Shown here: positions 15,634-24,987 of the stretch, piece after piece
How the letters are laid out: each line of letters starts with the position of its first letter
Numbering within the stretch: position 1 is the first letter of the stretch
NCBI GenBank assembly: GCA_018242505.1
Contig: JAFEBU010000032.1
Span: 1 to 64,000 of the forward strand
DNA from: Pseudomonadota bacterium
GTDB taxonomy: Bacteria > Pseudomonadota > Alphaproteobacteria > Reyranellales > Reyranellaceae
Length of the DNA stretch: 64,000 nucleotides
Direction of reading: 5' to 3'
Notes under the pieces: generated by a model
The model's database searches: none
Told to the model about the DNA's origin: nothing
The model's input: the letters and a program-made list of their open reading frames with translations, nothing else
Translations under genes and position numbers: made by a program

Positions 15634-17750
15634 ACAAGCCCGTCCTGCCGCCTAGTCTCGTCGAGAACCCGCGGCTCGACCGCTGGATCCGATTCCAACC
15701 CGACCGCACCGTGCGGATCGCGACCGGCAAGGTCGAGATCGGTCAAGGCGTGGTGACCGCGATCGGCCAGATCGCCGCCGACGAGCTCGACGTGCCGCTG
15801 GATCGTGTCGCCGTCCTGGCCGGCGACACGACGGCGGGACCCGACGAGCTCTACACATCGTCGTCTCTCTCGATCGAAGTCTCCGGCAGCTCGGTACGGC
15901 TGGTCTGCGCCGAGGTTCGGGCCAAAGCGCTGGAGCGCGCCGCCCTCAGGTTGAATTGCAGCCGCGACGATCTCACGGTGGTCGACGGCCAATTCCTGCA
16001 GGACGGCACGCCGACGGGCCAGGATTACTGGACGGTGGCGGCCGAGATCGATTTCAGCCAGTCGGTGACCGGCGCGGCACCCGTGAAGCCCGCCACGGCC
16101 TACACGGTGGTGGGCCAGAGCGTCCCGCGCCGCGACCTGCCGGCGAAGGTGAGCGGCACGGCCTTCGTGCACGACGTCATGCCGCCCAATCTCCTGCACG
16201 CTCGCACCTTGCGTCAGCCCTGTCGCGGCGCCGTGCTCTCGGCACTCGACGAAACGGCGATCCGGCGCGCCGCGAAAGGAGACCTGCAGATCGTTCGCGA
16301 GGCCAATTTCGTCGCCTTCGTCAGCGCGGTCGAAAGCGTGGCGCACGCCGCTGCCGTCGCCGCGCCCCTCCATGCAAAGTGGGACAATGTGCGGCGCATC
16401 GCGCCCGAGCAGCAGGAGGCCGCCTGGCTCCGCGGCCAACCGAGCGACGACAGGCGCATCGGCGCGCCGCCGTCGGAAACGCCACCGAAGCAACTCGTGC
16501 AAATGACGATCTCGCGTCCCTATGTGGCGCACGCATCGATGGCGCCATCCTGCGCCCTCGCCGAATTCCACGACGGCCACCTGACCGTGCGTTCACACGG
16601 CCAGGGCATGCACCTTCTGCGCAAGAACCTCGCGGCGGCGCTCGGCCTGCCGGTCGAGGCCATCACCGCCCGGCACCTGCACGGCTCCGGCTGCTACGGG
16701 CACAATGGCGCCGACGACGCGGCGCTCGATGCATCGCTGATCGCGCTGCGCCTGCCCGGCCAATGCATCCGCCTGCAATGGCGCCGCGAGGAGGAGTTCG
16801 GCTACGAGCCGGTCGGGCCCGCCATGCTGGTTACGCTGCATGTCGATCTCGACGACAGGGGACGGCCAGCCGACTGGACGACCGAGATCTGGAGTCCGAC
16901 GCACGTCCAGCGACCCGGCAGCAACAGTGGCTTTCTGCTCGCGACAGAAGCGCTGGCCAATCCGCCGCCGGAGCTGGTGCCAAGCGACCCCACCGAGGCG
17001 CGCGGCGGGGGCGGTACGCGAAATGCCGTGCCGATCTACGATGTTCCCGCGCATCGCATCCTGCATCATCTCATTCTGCGCGCGCCCGTCCGCACGTCGG
17101 CGCTGCGCGGCCTCGGGGCGTTGCCGAACGTGTGCGCCATCGAAGCTTTGCTCGACGAGCTGGCCACCCGGGCCGGCGAAGACCCGCTTGCCTATCGTCT
17201 GTCCATCCTGTCCGATCCGCGCGCACGGCGCGTGCTGGAGGGCGTTGCCGAACGCGCCGCCTGGAGCGCACGCGGGCCGGCCGGCACGGGTAAAGGGTTG
17301 GGTCTCGCGTGCGCGCGCTACAAGAACCGCTCGGCCTATGCCGCCGTGGTCGCGTCCGTCACGGTCGAGAAAGCGGTGCGCGTCGATCGCATCTGGTGCC
17401 TGGCCGATGCCGGCCTGGTGATCAACCCCGACGGGGTTCGCAACCAGCTCGAGGGAGGCATCATCCAGGCCATCAGCTGGACCCTCAAGGAACAGGTGCG
17501 CTTCGATGAGCAGGGCATCGCGTCGCTCGATTGGGACAGCTACCCAATCCTGCGATTCAGCGAAATACCGGAGATCACGGCCGACCTGGTCGGCGGCGAC
17601 GGCAACCCGGCACTTGGCGTCGGCGAATGCTCGGTCGGACCGACTGCAGCCGCGGTTGGCAATGCTGTGGCCCACGCACTCGGCGTGCGCATCTGCGATA
17701 TGCCGTTCACCCGTGAGCGCATCATGACCAGCCTGCTCAAGAGGGCGTAA
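15630..17750 (+). CDS. Molybdopterin-binding large subunit of a xanthine-dehydrogenase-family enzyme (IorB-like)
   Basis: A 706-residue catalytic subunit that hydroxylates an aldehyde or N-heterocycle at a Mo-cytosine-dinucleotide centre. It begins with G-K-V-E-I-G-Q-G-V near residue 35, has repeated MoCo-binding segments in the middle, and ends with V-G-E-C-S-V-G-P near residue 666, whose Glu matches the catalytic base. The start ATG 15630 overlaps the small-subunit stop. There is no FAD subunit, as in the IorAB type, which uses cytochrome c or another external acceptor. The substrate is not evident. No XdhC-type maturation factor or cytochrome follows. Confidence 0.85.
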   Translation: MNKPVLPPSLVENPRLDRWIRFQPDRTVRIATGKVEIGQGVVTAIGQIAADELDVPLDRVAVLAGDTTAGPDELYTSSSLSIEVSGSSVRLVCAEVRAKALERAALRLNCSRDDLTVVDGQFLQDGTPTGQDYWTVAAEIDFSQSVTGAAPVKPATAYTVVGQSVPRRDLPAKVSGTAFVHDVMPPNLLHARTLRQPCRGAVLSALDETAIRRAAKGDLQIVREANFVAFVSAVESVAHAAAVAAPLHAKWDNVRRIAPEQQEAAWLRGQPSDDRRIGAPPSETPPKQLVQMTISRPYVAHASMAPSCALAEFHDGHLTVRSHGQGMHLLRKNLAAALGLPVEAITARHLHGSGCYGHNGADDAALDASLIALRLPGQCIRLQWRREEEFGYEPVGPAMLVTLHVDLDDRGRPADWTTEIWSPTHVQRPGSNSGFLLATEALANPPPELVPSDPTEARGGGGTRNAVPIYDVPAHRILHHLILRAPVRTSALRGLGALPNVCAIEALLDELATRAGEDPLAYRLSILSDPRARRVLEGVAERAAWSARGPAGTGKGLGLACARYKNRSAYAAVVASVTVEKAVRVDRIWCLADAGLVINPDGVRNQLEGGIIQAISWTLKEQVRFDEQGIASLDWDSYPILRFSEIPEITADLVGGDGNPALGVGECSVGPTAAAVGNAVAHALGVRICDMPFTRERIMTSLLKRA

Positions 17751-17766
17751 GCGCACGATCGATGTC

Positions 17767-18225
17767 TTATCGCCGTTCTCTGAAGAATCCCTGCAACAGC
17801 GCCGCAGCCTCGCTCTCGCCGATGCCGCCATAGATCTCGGGCCGATGGTGGCAGGTCGGCTGGCCAAAGATGCGCGGTCCATGCTCGACACCGCCGCCCT
17901 TGGGATCCGACGCGCCGTAGTAGAGGCGGCGCAGGCGCGCGAAGGAGATCGCCTGGGCGCACATCGGACAGGGTTCGAGCGTGACGTAGAGGTCGCACTC
18001 GACCAGGCGCGGCGCGCCGACCGCCACCGCCGCCGCACGAATCGCAAGCAGCTCGGCATGGGCCGTCGGATCGCGATCGGCCTGCGTCCGGTTGCCGGCC
18101 GAGGCCAGAAAAGTGCCGTCGGGTCCCACTATCACGGCACCGATCGGCACCTCACCCCGCTCTGCGGCTGCCCGGGCTTCGCTGAGCGCACGCTCCATGG
18201 GGGAGAGTCTTGTCGTTGCGACCAT
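17767..18225 (-). CDS. tadA: tRNA-specific adenosine deaminase
   Basis: Deaminates A34 to inosine in tRNA-Arg(ACG). 152 residues with the zinc site T-A-H-A-E-L near residue 55 (catalytic Glu) and E-P-C-P-M-C near residue 84, plus the G-A-V-I-V substrate strand. The start is ATG 18225; a second ATG at 18198 is possible. It is convergent with the molybdenum enzyme and divergent from the acyl-CoA dehydrogenase 39 bases away. Confidence 0.93.
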   Translation of the reverse strand: MVATTRLSPMERALSEARAAAERGEVPIGAVIVGPDGTFLASAGNRTQADRDPTAHAELLAIRAAAVAVGAPRLVECDLYVTLEPCPMCAQAISFARLRRLYYGASDPKGGGVEHGPRIFGQPTCHHRPEIYGGIGESEAAALLQGFFRERR

Positions 18226-18264
18226 ATCGGAGAAAATACCGCAAACAGGTCGGAAGGAGAAATC

Positions 18265-19395
18265 ATGCGGTTCAGCTTCACGCCGGAACAGGACGAGTTC
18301 CGTGCCACCTTGCGACGCGCCCTGGAGGCGCGTTCGCCCACCAAGGAGGTCCGGCGGCTGATGGCGACCGAAGCGGGCTTCGAGCGTGACGGCTGGAAAC
18401 GTCTCAATCAGGAGCTGGGGCTGACCGCGATCCATGTGCCCGAAGCTTATGGCGGCCAGGGCTTCGGCTTTTCCGAGCTCGGCATCGTGCTGGAGGAGAT
18501 GGGCCGCGGGCTCCTGTGTGCGCCCTATTTCTCCACGGCCGCTCTCGCCACGACCGCGATCCTGAATGCCGGCACCGAGGAGCAGAAGCGCGCGCTCCTG
18601 CCGTCGATCGCCTCGGGCGAGGTGACGGCGACCCTCGCCTTCGCCGAGGAGAGCGGCAGCAACGAACCCTCCGCCGTAACCACGACCGCCGCCCCTTCGG
18701 GTGGCGTCTTTCGGCTCGAGGGGACCAAGAGCTTCGTGCTCGATGGCCATACCGCCGACCTGATTGTCGTGCTGGCGCGACGCCCGGGCAGCAAGGGCGA
18801 GGACGGATTGTCGCTCTTCACCGTCGCGGGCGATGCACCCGGCCTCACGCGGCGGGCACTCAAGACCATGGATGAGACGCGCAAGCTCGCCCACCTCGCC
18901 TTCCGGTCGGTCGAGGCGAAGCTCCTGGGCGAGGAAGGAGCCGCCGCCGCGCCCTTCGCGAAGACCATGCAGCAGGCGCTGATCTGCCTCGCCAACGAAA
19001 TGGTGGGCGGCGCCGAGCGGCTGCGCGAGGACGCACTCGCCTATGTGAAGATGCGCATGCAGTTCGGCCGCTCGATCGCCTCGTTCCAGACCACCAAGAA
19101 CAAGGCCGCCGACATGCTGCTCGATGTCGAGCTCGCCAAGTCAGCCGCCTACTACGCCGCGGCGGCGATCGACGAAGGCGACGAGGACCTGCCGGCGCTG
19201 GCATCGCTCGCCAAGGCGTCGGCAGCCGAGGCCAGCCTGCAGACCGCGATCCATGCCGTGCAGATGCATGGCGGCATCGGATTCACCTGGGACAACGACA
19301 CGCATCTCTGGTTCAAGCGCGCGAAATCGAGCGAGATCCTGTTCGGCGATGCCAACGAGCATCGCGAGAAGATGATGCAGCATTGGACGCACTGA
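18265..19395 (+). CDS. Acyl-CoA dehydrogenase (first of a pair)
   Basis: A 376-residue flavoenzyme with the ACAD fold: N-terminal helices from F-T-P-E-Q-D-E-F, the middle beta domain with F-A-E-E-S-G-S-N, and the C-terminal helices with Q-F-G-R-S-I-A-S-F-Q, then H-G-G-I-G-F-T-W-D near residue 333. AAGGAGA precedes ATG 18265. A second, larger dehydrogenase follows 11 bases after it. Paired ACAD genes of this type often form heteromeric enzymes for steroid side chains or other bulky acyl-CoAs, so a heterotetramer is a reasonable inference. Confidence 0.88.
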   Translation: MRFSFTPEQDEFRATLRRALEARSPTKEVRRLMATEAGFERDGWKRLNQELGLTAIHVPEAYGGQGFGFSELGIVLEEMGRGLLCAPYFSTAALATTAILNAGTEEQKRALLPSIASGEVTATLAFAEESGSNEPSAVTTTAAPSGGVFRLEGTKSFVLDGHTADLIVVLARRPGSKGEDGLSLFTVAGDAPGLTRRALKTMDETRKLAHLAFRSVEAKLLGEEGAAAAPFAKTMQQALICLANEMVGGAERLREDALAYVKMRMQFGRSIASFQTTKNKAADMLLDVELAKSAAYYAAAAIDEGDEDLPALASLAKASAAEASLQTAIHAVQMHGGIGFTWDNDTHLWFKRAKSSEILFGDANEHREKMMQHWTH

Positions 19396-19406
19396 GGAGC
19401 CGAACC

Positions 19407-20669
19407 ATGAGCGAACCGACTGAAGAGAGCGTCCGCAGCGACGTCCGTGCCTGGCTCGAGGCCAACTGGAATCCCGACCATGGCCTGGTCGAATGGCGCA
19501 ACAAGCTGGTCGATTCGGGGTGGGGCGCCCCGCACTGGCCCAAGCAGTGGTACGGCCGCGACCTGCCGGTGAAATTCAACGCGATCGTCGACGAGGAGTT
19601 CGCACGCGTGGGCGCGGTCGGTGTCGCCAAGGCGGGCATCCGCACGCTTGCCGCCGCGACCATCCTCGCCCACGGCACCGACCTGCATAAGGAGAAGTTC
19701 CTGCGCCGCATCCTCACCGGCGAGGACACCTGGTGCCAACTCTTCAGCGAACCCGGCAGCGGATCGGACATGGCGGGCGCCGTGACCCGCGCCGACCGCC
19801 AGGGCAACAAGTGGGTGATCAACGGCCAGAAGGTCTGGACCACCTCGGCACACAAGGCGCACTGGGGCCTGTTGCTGGCCCGCGCCAACTGGGACGTGCC
19901 CAAGCACAAGGGGCTCGCCTATTTCATCCTCGACATGAAGCAGCCCGGCGTGCAGGTGCATCCGCTGAAGCAGATGAACGGTCACGCCTCGTTCAACCAG
20001 GTGTTCTTCACCGACGCGATCGTCGAGCCGGAATTCCTGGTGTCCGATGTGGGCGACGGCTGGACGGTCGCGACCACCACCCTGATGCACGAGCGGCGTG
20101 GCGCCGATGGGCTGCGCTCCTGGGCCGTCGGCTCGGATCGGAAGGGCCGTATCTACGACGAGGAACGCGCCGAAGTCGCGACCACGATGGAGCCCTACAA
20201 GTGGTATCCGCAGCGCGCCGGCCGCGTCGACCTCGTCATGGAACGCGCCAAGGCCACCGGCAAGATCAACGATCCGGTGATCCGTCAGGAGATCGCCAAA
20301 CTCCTGATCATGTCGAAATCGGCTGAATGGACCGCGCGTCGCGCTCGTGCCGCGCAGGAACAGGGCCGGCCGCAGGGACCGGAGGGATCGCTCGGCAAGC
20401 TGGCCTCCAGCAATGTCGCGCGGCAGGCGGCGCGCGTGCACACTTATATTAGTTGCGCCGACGCGCTGCTGAGCGGCGCGGACAGTCCGATGGACGGCGT
20501 GATCGCCGAGATCCTGGTGTCGGTGCCCGCCACCTCGATCGCCGGCGGCACCGACGAGATCCAGCGCAACATCATCTCCGAGCGCGTGCTCAAGATGCCC
20601 AAGGAGCCCAGCGTCGATACCACCAGGCCCTTCAAGGACGTGCCGCGGAATATCGTCTCTGCCTCCTGA
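19407..20669 (+). CDS. Acyl-CoA dehydrogenase (second of a pair)
   Basis: A 420-residue ACAD protein. It has F-S-E-P-G-S-G-S-D-M-A near residue 113, W-V-I-N-G-Q-K-V-W-T-T-S near residue 135, and a C-terminal I-A-G-G-T-D-E-I-Q-R-N-I-I-S-E-R near residue 381. A charged loop around residues 235-280 is longer than in short-chain enzymes and resembles the FadE-type proteins seen in pairs. The start is ATG 19407, close behind the first gene, so the two are likely co-expressed and may form one complex. Confidence 0.88.
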   Translation: MSEPTEESVRSDVRAWLEANWNPDHGLVEWRNKLVDSGWGAPHWPKQWYGRDLPVKFNAIVDEEFARVGAVGVAKAGIRTLAAATILAHGTDLHKEKFLRRILTGEDTWCQLFSEPGSGSDMAGAVTRADRQGNKWVINGQKVWTTSAHKAHWGLLLARANWDVPKHKGLAYFILDMKQPGVQVHPLKQMNGHASFNQVFFTDAIVEPEFLVSDVGDGWTVATTTLMHERRGADGLRSWAVGSDRKGRIYDEERAEVATTMEPYKWYPQRAGRVDLVMERAKATGKINDPVIRQEIAKLLIMSKSAEWTARRARAAQEQGRPQGPEGSLGKLASSNVARQAARVHTYISCADALLSGADSPMDGVIAEILVSVPATSIAGGTDEIQRNIISERVLKMPKEPSVDTTRPFKDVPRNIVSAS

Positions 20670-20682
20670 GCCTTTCCTTCTC

Positions 20683-20805
20683 GGCGAAGCTGGGGAGGTG
20701 GCCGAAAGCCAGAGGGGGTCTCATCGGGTTCCAAACGACGAATCGTGGCCATGCCCCCTTCGCCCCTACGGGGCACCTCCTCAACGGCGCTGGGGAGGCA
20801 GCGTC
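20683..20805. repeat. Intergenic dispersed-repeat-like sequence
   Basis: Between 20670 and 20845 there is no gene. The stretch contains GCTGGGGAGGTGGCC near 20689, GGGGCACCTCC near 20771 and GCTGGGGAGGC near 20788: related and inverted G-rich units around CCCCTACGGGGC. This composition resembles dispersed intergenic repeats of alphaproteobacteria; confirmation needs a genome-wide count. Confidence 0.4.
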
Positions 20806-20845
20806 AATGAGTGGCGCACCCTTGCGGCTATGCGTATCCTAACGC

Positions 20846-21562
20846 ATGCCTCGCCCCCTGATCGGAGTCACGCTGGATGCGGAAAAGCCCGGCGGCTACT
20901 CCAAGTTTCCCTGGTACGCGCTGCGCCAGAACTATCTCGATGCCATCGATGCCGCGGGCGGCCTGCCGGTCGCGTTGCCGCATGAGCCCGACCGAGTCGG
21001 CGACTATCTCGAGCGTATCGACGCGCTTGTGGTGACCGGCGGCGCCTTCGATGTCGACCCGACCTACTACGGCGGCGGCGATCGCCATGCCACCGTCGTC
21101 ACCAAGGACCGCCGCACCGCCTTCGAGTTCGCCGTGACCCGAGGCGCGCTGGATCGGAACAAGCCGGTGCTGGGCATTTGCGGCGGCCAGCAGCTTCTGC
21201 ACGTCGTGCTGGGCGGAAAGCTGATCCAGCACATCCCGGACACGATCGCCGACGCGCTGGCGCACGAGCAGCCCAATCCGCGCAACGAGCCCGGCCATAC
21301 GGTGAAGGTCGCGCGCGGCACGCAGCTCCATGCCATCGTCGGTGCCGACGAGCTCGCGGTGAACAGCGCCCACCACCAGGCGGCGGCCGATGCGCCCAAG
21401 GGCATCGTCATCAACGCCATCGCCAACGACGGCGTGATCGAGGGTATCGAGGCGCCGGACTATCGCTTTTGCATCGGGGTGCAATGGCATCCCGAGTTCC
21501 TGATCTCCGAAGGCGACGCGAAGCTCTTCCGCGCCTTCCTGGGGGCGGCGACGGCCAAGTGA
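20846..21562 (+). CDS. Class I glutamine amidotransferase-like peptidase C26 (PuuD-like)
   Basis: A 238-residue gamma-glutamyl-gamma-aminobutyrate hydrolase-family protein. The nucleophile is the Cys in L-G-I-C-G-G-Q-Q near residue 111, and the His/Glu pair is in Q-W-H-P-E-F near residue 215; V-V-T-G-G-A-F-D-V-D-P near residue 62 is typical of the PuuD group. It would hydrolyse gamma-glutamyl amides, for example in polyamine degradation, but no other puu genes are nearby. Its stop overlaps the GTG start of the next gene. Confidence 0.85.
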   Translation: MPRPLIGVTLDAEKPGGYSKFPWYALRQNYLDAIDAAGGLPVALPHEPDRVGDYLERIDALVVTGGAFDVDPTYYGGGDRHATVVTKDRRTAFEFAVTRGALDRNKPVLGICGGQQLLHVVLGGKLIQHIPDTIADALAHEQPNPRNEPGHTVKVARGTQLHAIVGADELAVNSAHHQAAADAPKGIVINAIANDGVIEGIEAPDYRFCIGVQWHPEFLISEGDAKLFRAFLGAATAK

Positions 21563-22344
21563 GCGAGCCCGAACGTATCGCCAAGCGCCTCGCGCGGGCA
21601 GGCCTCTGCTCGCGCCGCGATGCCGAGCGCTGGATCGCGGCCGGACGCGTGAAGGTCGACGGCAAAGTGCTGGAAACGCCGGCCTTCGTCGTCACCGACA
21701 GGAGTCGCGTCGAGGTCGACGGCAAGCCCTTGCCGGATGCCGACCGGCCCCGGCTGTGGCGCTATCACAAGCCGCCCGAGGAGCTGGTGACCGCGCGCGA
21801 CCCGCAAGGGCGACGCACCATCTTCGATTCCCTGCCCCGGAACATGCCGCGCGTCGTGACGGTGGGGCGGCTCGACTTCATGTCGGAAGGCCTGCTGCTG
21901 CTCACCAACGACGGCGGCCTCGCGCGCCGGCTGGAGCTGCCGGCCAATGGCTGGACCAGGCGCTACCGGGCGCGCGTGCACGGTGCGGTCGATCCGGCGC
22001 GGCTCGCCGAGCTCGCGCGCGGCATCACCATCGAGGGCGTGCGCTATGGCGCCATCGACGCCCGCCTCGATCGCCAACAGCGCTCCAATGCCTGGCTCGA
22101 TATCGCCCTGACCGAAGGCAAGAACCGGGAGGTGCGCCGCGTGCTCGCCCATCTCGACCTGCCGGTGGTACGCCTGATCCGCGTCGCCTTCGGGCCGTTC
22201 CATCTCGGCGAACTCGAGCGCGGCGCGATCGACGAAATCCCCTCGCAGGCGCTCGACAATCTCCTGGGCCTCAAGGCGCCGCGCAAGGCAGGGTGGGCGA
22301 AGCCGCAGCCACGCCCGCGGCAACACAAGCACCCACGCCGCTGA
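21559..22344 (+). CDS. 23S rRNA pseudouridine synthase, RluB/RsuA family
   Basis: A 261-residue enzyme with an N-terminal S4 RNA-binding domain (R-I-A-K-R-L-A-R-A-G-L-C-S-R-R-D-A-E at about residues 6-23) and a pseudouridine synthase domain with the catalytic Asp in V-G-R-L-D-F-M-S-E-G-L-L-L-L-T-N-D near residue 101. A basic tail ends the protein. The GTG start at 21559 is set by the GTGA overlap with the upstream stop. Its own stop overlaps the ATG of rsmD. RluB (U2605) is the likeliest member but the exact target base is inferred. Confidence 0.88.
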   Translation: MSEPERIAKRLARAGLCSRRDAERWIAAGRVKVDGKVLETPAFVVTDRSRVEVDGKPLPDADRPRLWRYHKPPEELVTARDPQGRRTIFDSLPRNMPRVVTVGRLDFMSEGLLLLTNDGGLARRLELPANGWTRRYRARVHGAVDPARLAELARGITIEGVRYGAIDARLDRQQRSNAWLDIALTEGKNREVRRVLAHLDLPVVRLIRVAFGPFHLGELERGAIDEIPSQALDNLLGLKAPRKAGWAKPQPRPRQHKHPRR

Positions 22345-22913
22345 TGCTCAGGATCATCGGCGGCAAACACCGTGGCCGCGCCATCGCCACGCCCGAAGGG
22401 CTCACGACACGGCCGACCTCGAATCGGGCGCGCGAGGCGCTGTTCAACGTCCTGGCCCACGCCAACTGGCGCCAGGACGGCACCTCGCCGCTCGTCGAGG
22501 CGCGCGTGCTCGATGCGTTTGCCGGCTCGGGCGCGTTGGGTCTGGAGGCGTTGTCGCGCGGGGCCGCACACGCGACCTTCCTCGACAAGGACGCCGCGGC
22601 AATCAAGCTGCTCGGCGAAAACCTGCGCAAGCTCGGCGAGACAGCGGCGGCCAAGGTCGTTCGCGGCGACGCGACGCGTCCGCCCCCTGCCCGCGAGGCC
22701 TGCGATCTTGTCTTCCTCGATCCGCCCTACCGGTCGGGCCTTGCGGCGCCGGCCCTCGCCGCGCTCGAAGAGGCCGGCTGGCTGACGCCTGGCGCCATCG
22801 TTACCGTCGAGCTGGCCAATACTGAGGACCTGCTGCAGCCGTCGCGATTCGAGGTGCTCGACGAGAGGCGCTATGGTGCCGCCAAGATCCTGATCCTGCG
22901 TCACGCGTCATGA
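22344..22913 (+). CDS. rsmD: 16S rRNA (guanine966-N2)-methyltransferase
   Basis: A 189-residue methyltransferase. It starts with the typical R-I-I-G-G-K-H-R-G-R, contains R-P-T-S-N-R-A-R-E-A-L-F-N near residue 24, the SAM motif D-A-F-A-G-S-G-A-L-G-L-E-A near residue 57, and the base-flipping motif F-L-D-P-P-Y near residue 128. The start overlaps the previous stop (ATGA at 22344) and its stop overlaps the next start, so four genes from 20846 to 23527 form a translationally coupled chain. Confidence 0.95.
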   Translation: MLRIIGGKHRGRAIATPEGLTTRPTSNRAREALFNVLAHANWRQDGTSPLVEARVLDAFAGSGALGLEALSRGAAHATFLDKDAAAIKLLGENLRKLGETAAAKVVRGDATRPPPAREACDLVFLDPPYRSGLAAPALAALEEAGWLTPGAIVTVELANTEDLLQPSRFEVLDERRYGAAKILILRHAS

Positions 22914-23527
22914 ACCTCGAGCATCCCCTCTACATGCTGCGCCATGGCGAAACCGCCTGGAACATCGAACGGCGCATGCAAGGAACGCGCAACTCCGACC
23001 TCACCGCACGCGGGCGAACCCAAGCGCAGGCCATGGGCCGGACGCTGCGCGCCGAGCTTGCGCGCGAGCCCGGTCCGACCGTCTTCCTGCGGAGCCCGCT
23101 CGGCCGCGCGCGCGAAACCTCGCTGATCGTCGGGCGCGAGCTCGGCCTCGATCCCGCCGACTGGCGTGACGACCCGCGACTTGCCGAGCTCAGCTACGGC
23201 CAATGGGAAGGTTTCTCCTGGAAGGAGATCGAGGTCGATCATCCCAACGCGCTGGCCGACTGGCGCGCCGATCCGCACGGTTTCTGTCCACCCGGCGGTG
23301 AGACGCATTTCGAGCTGCGTCGCCGCTCGGCAGCCGTCTTCGCCGACATCGTCGCGTCCCGGACGAGAACCGTGGTCGTTGGTCACGGCGTGAGCGGTGC
23401 GGTGCTGCGTGGCCTCAACCTCGGCCTCGACGCGAAAGCAATGTTCGTCCTGGAGAAGCCGCAGGACGCCTTCTTTCGTCTCAGCACCGGCCGCGAAGAA
23501 CGAATCGACTGCAAGGTCTGCAGCTGA
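22910..23527 (+). CDS. Histidine phosphatase family protein (phosphoglycerate mutase-like)
   Basis: A 205-residue protein with the phosphohistidine motif M-L-R-H-G-E-T-A-W-N near residue 9, conserved Arg in R-S-P-L-G-R-A-R-E-T near residue 62, and the second catalytic His in V-V-G-H-G-V-S-G near residue 158. It could be a cofactor-dependent phosphatase such as a GpmB- or CobC-like enzyme; the substrate is unknown. The start overlaps the rsmD stop. Confidence 0.85.
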   Translation: MNLEHPLYMLRHGETAWNIERRMQGTRNSDLTARGRTQAQAMGRTLRAELAREPGPTVFLRSPLGRARETSLIVGRELGLDPADWRDDPRLAELSYGQWEGFSWKEIEVDHPNALADWRADPHGFCPPGGETHFELRRRSAAVFADIVASRTRTVVVGHGVSGAVLRGLNLGLDAKAMFVLEKPQDAFFRLSTGREERIDCKVCS

Positions 23528-23580
23528 CGCCGGACAGGATTGCTTCGCTTCCCTGCGCGGGAGCGGCTAAAAGCGCCGCC

Positions 23581-24981
23581 ATGAACGGCGCGGCATCGAT
23601 CACGATGGGCAAGCAGCAGGCGTGGATCGCGGAGGCGCGGGCCACGATCGTGCTTGCCTGGCCGCTCATCCTCACCAACGTCGCGCAGACGGCGATGACG
23701 ACGACGGATGTGCTGCTGATGGGCCGGCTCGGCTCGGAGGCACTGGCCGCCGGCGCACTGGGCGCGAACCTCTACTTCGCCATCCTGATCTTCGGTCTTG
23801 GCCTCACCACCGCCACTGCGCCGATGATTGCCCGCGAGCTCGGACGCAAGGGCCATTCGGTGCGCGACGTTCGCCGCACGGTGCGCCAGGGGATGTGGGC
23901 AGCCGTGGTGATCGTGGTGCCGATCTGGATCGTGCTCTGGCACGCCGAGGCGATCCTGTTGGCGATGGGCCAGCGACCCGATCTCGCGCGACAGGCCGGC
24001 CACTATATGCACGCCTTGCAGTGGTCGGTCCTGCCGTTCTTCTTCTATCTGGTGCTGCGATCCTTCATCTCGGCGCTGCAACGGCCGCAATGGGGGCTGG
24101 TGATCGGTGTCGGCGGCGTTGTCGTCAACGCATTCGCTGCCTGGTGCCTGATCTTCGGCCATCTCGGTCTGCCGCGCCTCGAACTGGTCGGTGCGGGGAT
24201 CGCCACGACGCTGGCCGATGCACTGATGTTTGTCGCACTTGCGATCGTCCTCTACTGCGACCGGAAGTTCCGCCGCTATCACCTCCTCGGCCGATTCTGG
24301 CGCGCCGACTGGTCGCGCTTCGTCGAGCTGTGGCGGCTCGGCATGCCGATCGGCGCGACGCTGGTGTTCGAGGTCGCGGTCTTCAACGCCTCGACCTTCC
24401 TGATGGGCCTGATCAGCGAGGCGTCGATTGCCGCCCATTCGATCGCGCTGCAGATCGCCTCGCTTTCCTTCATGGTGCCGTTCGGCCTCAGTCAGGCGGC
24501 GACAGTGCGCGTCGGTCACGCCTTCGGCGCCCACGACGCCGACGGCATCAGGCGCGCCGGCTGGACGGCGCTGGCGATGGGCACCGGGTTCATGGCAATA
24601 GCGGCGCTCGTGATGATCCTGATGCCGCGCACGCTGATCAGCGCCTTCCTGGATCTCGACGTGCCGGCCAATGCGCCTGTCGTCGCCCTCGCCGTGTCCT
24701 TCCTCACCCTGGCGGCCCTGTTCCAGATCGCCGACGGCGCCCAGGCGGTGACTGCGGGCATGCTGCGTGGGCTGCACGATACGCGCATGCCGATGATCTA
24801 TGCTGCGCTCGGCTACTGGGGCATCGGGCTGGTCGTGGGCGTGGTCCTCGCCTTCGTCGTCAAGCTCGACGGCGTCGGCATCTGGATCGGACTGGCGGCC
24901 GGGCTCGCGACCGTTGCCGTCCTGCTGCTCTCGCGATGGCTTCGCCGCGAGCGGCTGGGCCTGCTCGCCTCGGCCGGCTGA
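23581..24981 (+). CDS. MATE family efflux transporter
   Basis: A 466-residue membrane protein with about 12 predicted helices in two related halves. The first half begins with W-P-L-I-L-T-N-V-A-Q and T-T-D-V-L-L-M-G-R-L-G, the second with L-G-M-P-I-G-A-T-L-V-F-E and I-A-A-H-S-I-A-L-Q. It resembles the NorM/MdtK group, which exports cationic drugs and dyes using a sodium or proton gradient. The start may be ATG 23581 or the second ATG at 23605. It is convergent with the small secreted protein gene, 6 bases apart. Confidence 0.88.
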   Translation: MNGAASITMGKQQAWIAEARATIVLAWPLILTNVAQTAMTTTDVLLMGRLGSEALAAGALGANLYFAILIFGLGLTTATAPMIARELGRKGHSVRDVRRTVRQGMWAAVVIVVPIWIVLWHAEAILLAMGQRPDLARQAGHYMHALQWSVLPFFFYLVLRSFISALQRPQWGLVIGVGGVVVNAFAAWCLIFGHLGLPRLELVGAGIATTLADALMFVALAIVLYCDRKFRRYHLLGRFWRADWSRFVELWRLGMPIGATLVFEVAVFNASTFLMGLISEASIAAHSIALQIASLSFMVPFGLSQAATVRVGHAFGAHDADGIRRAGWTALAMGTGFMAIAALVMILMPRTLISAFLDLDVPANAPVVALAVSFLTLAALFQIADGAQAVTAGMLRGLHDTRMPMIYAALGYWGIGLVVGVVLAFVVKLDGVGIWIGLAAGLATVAVLLLSRWLRRERLGLLASAG

Positions 24982-24987
24982 TCGACC

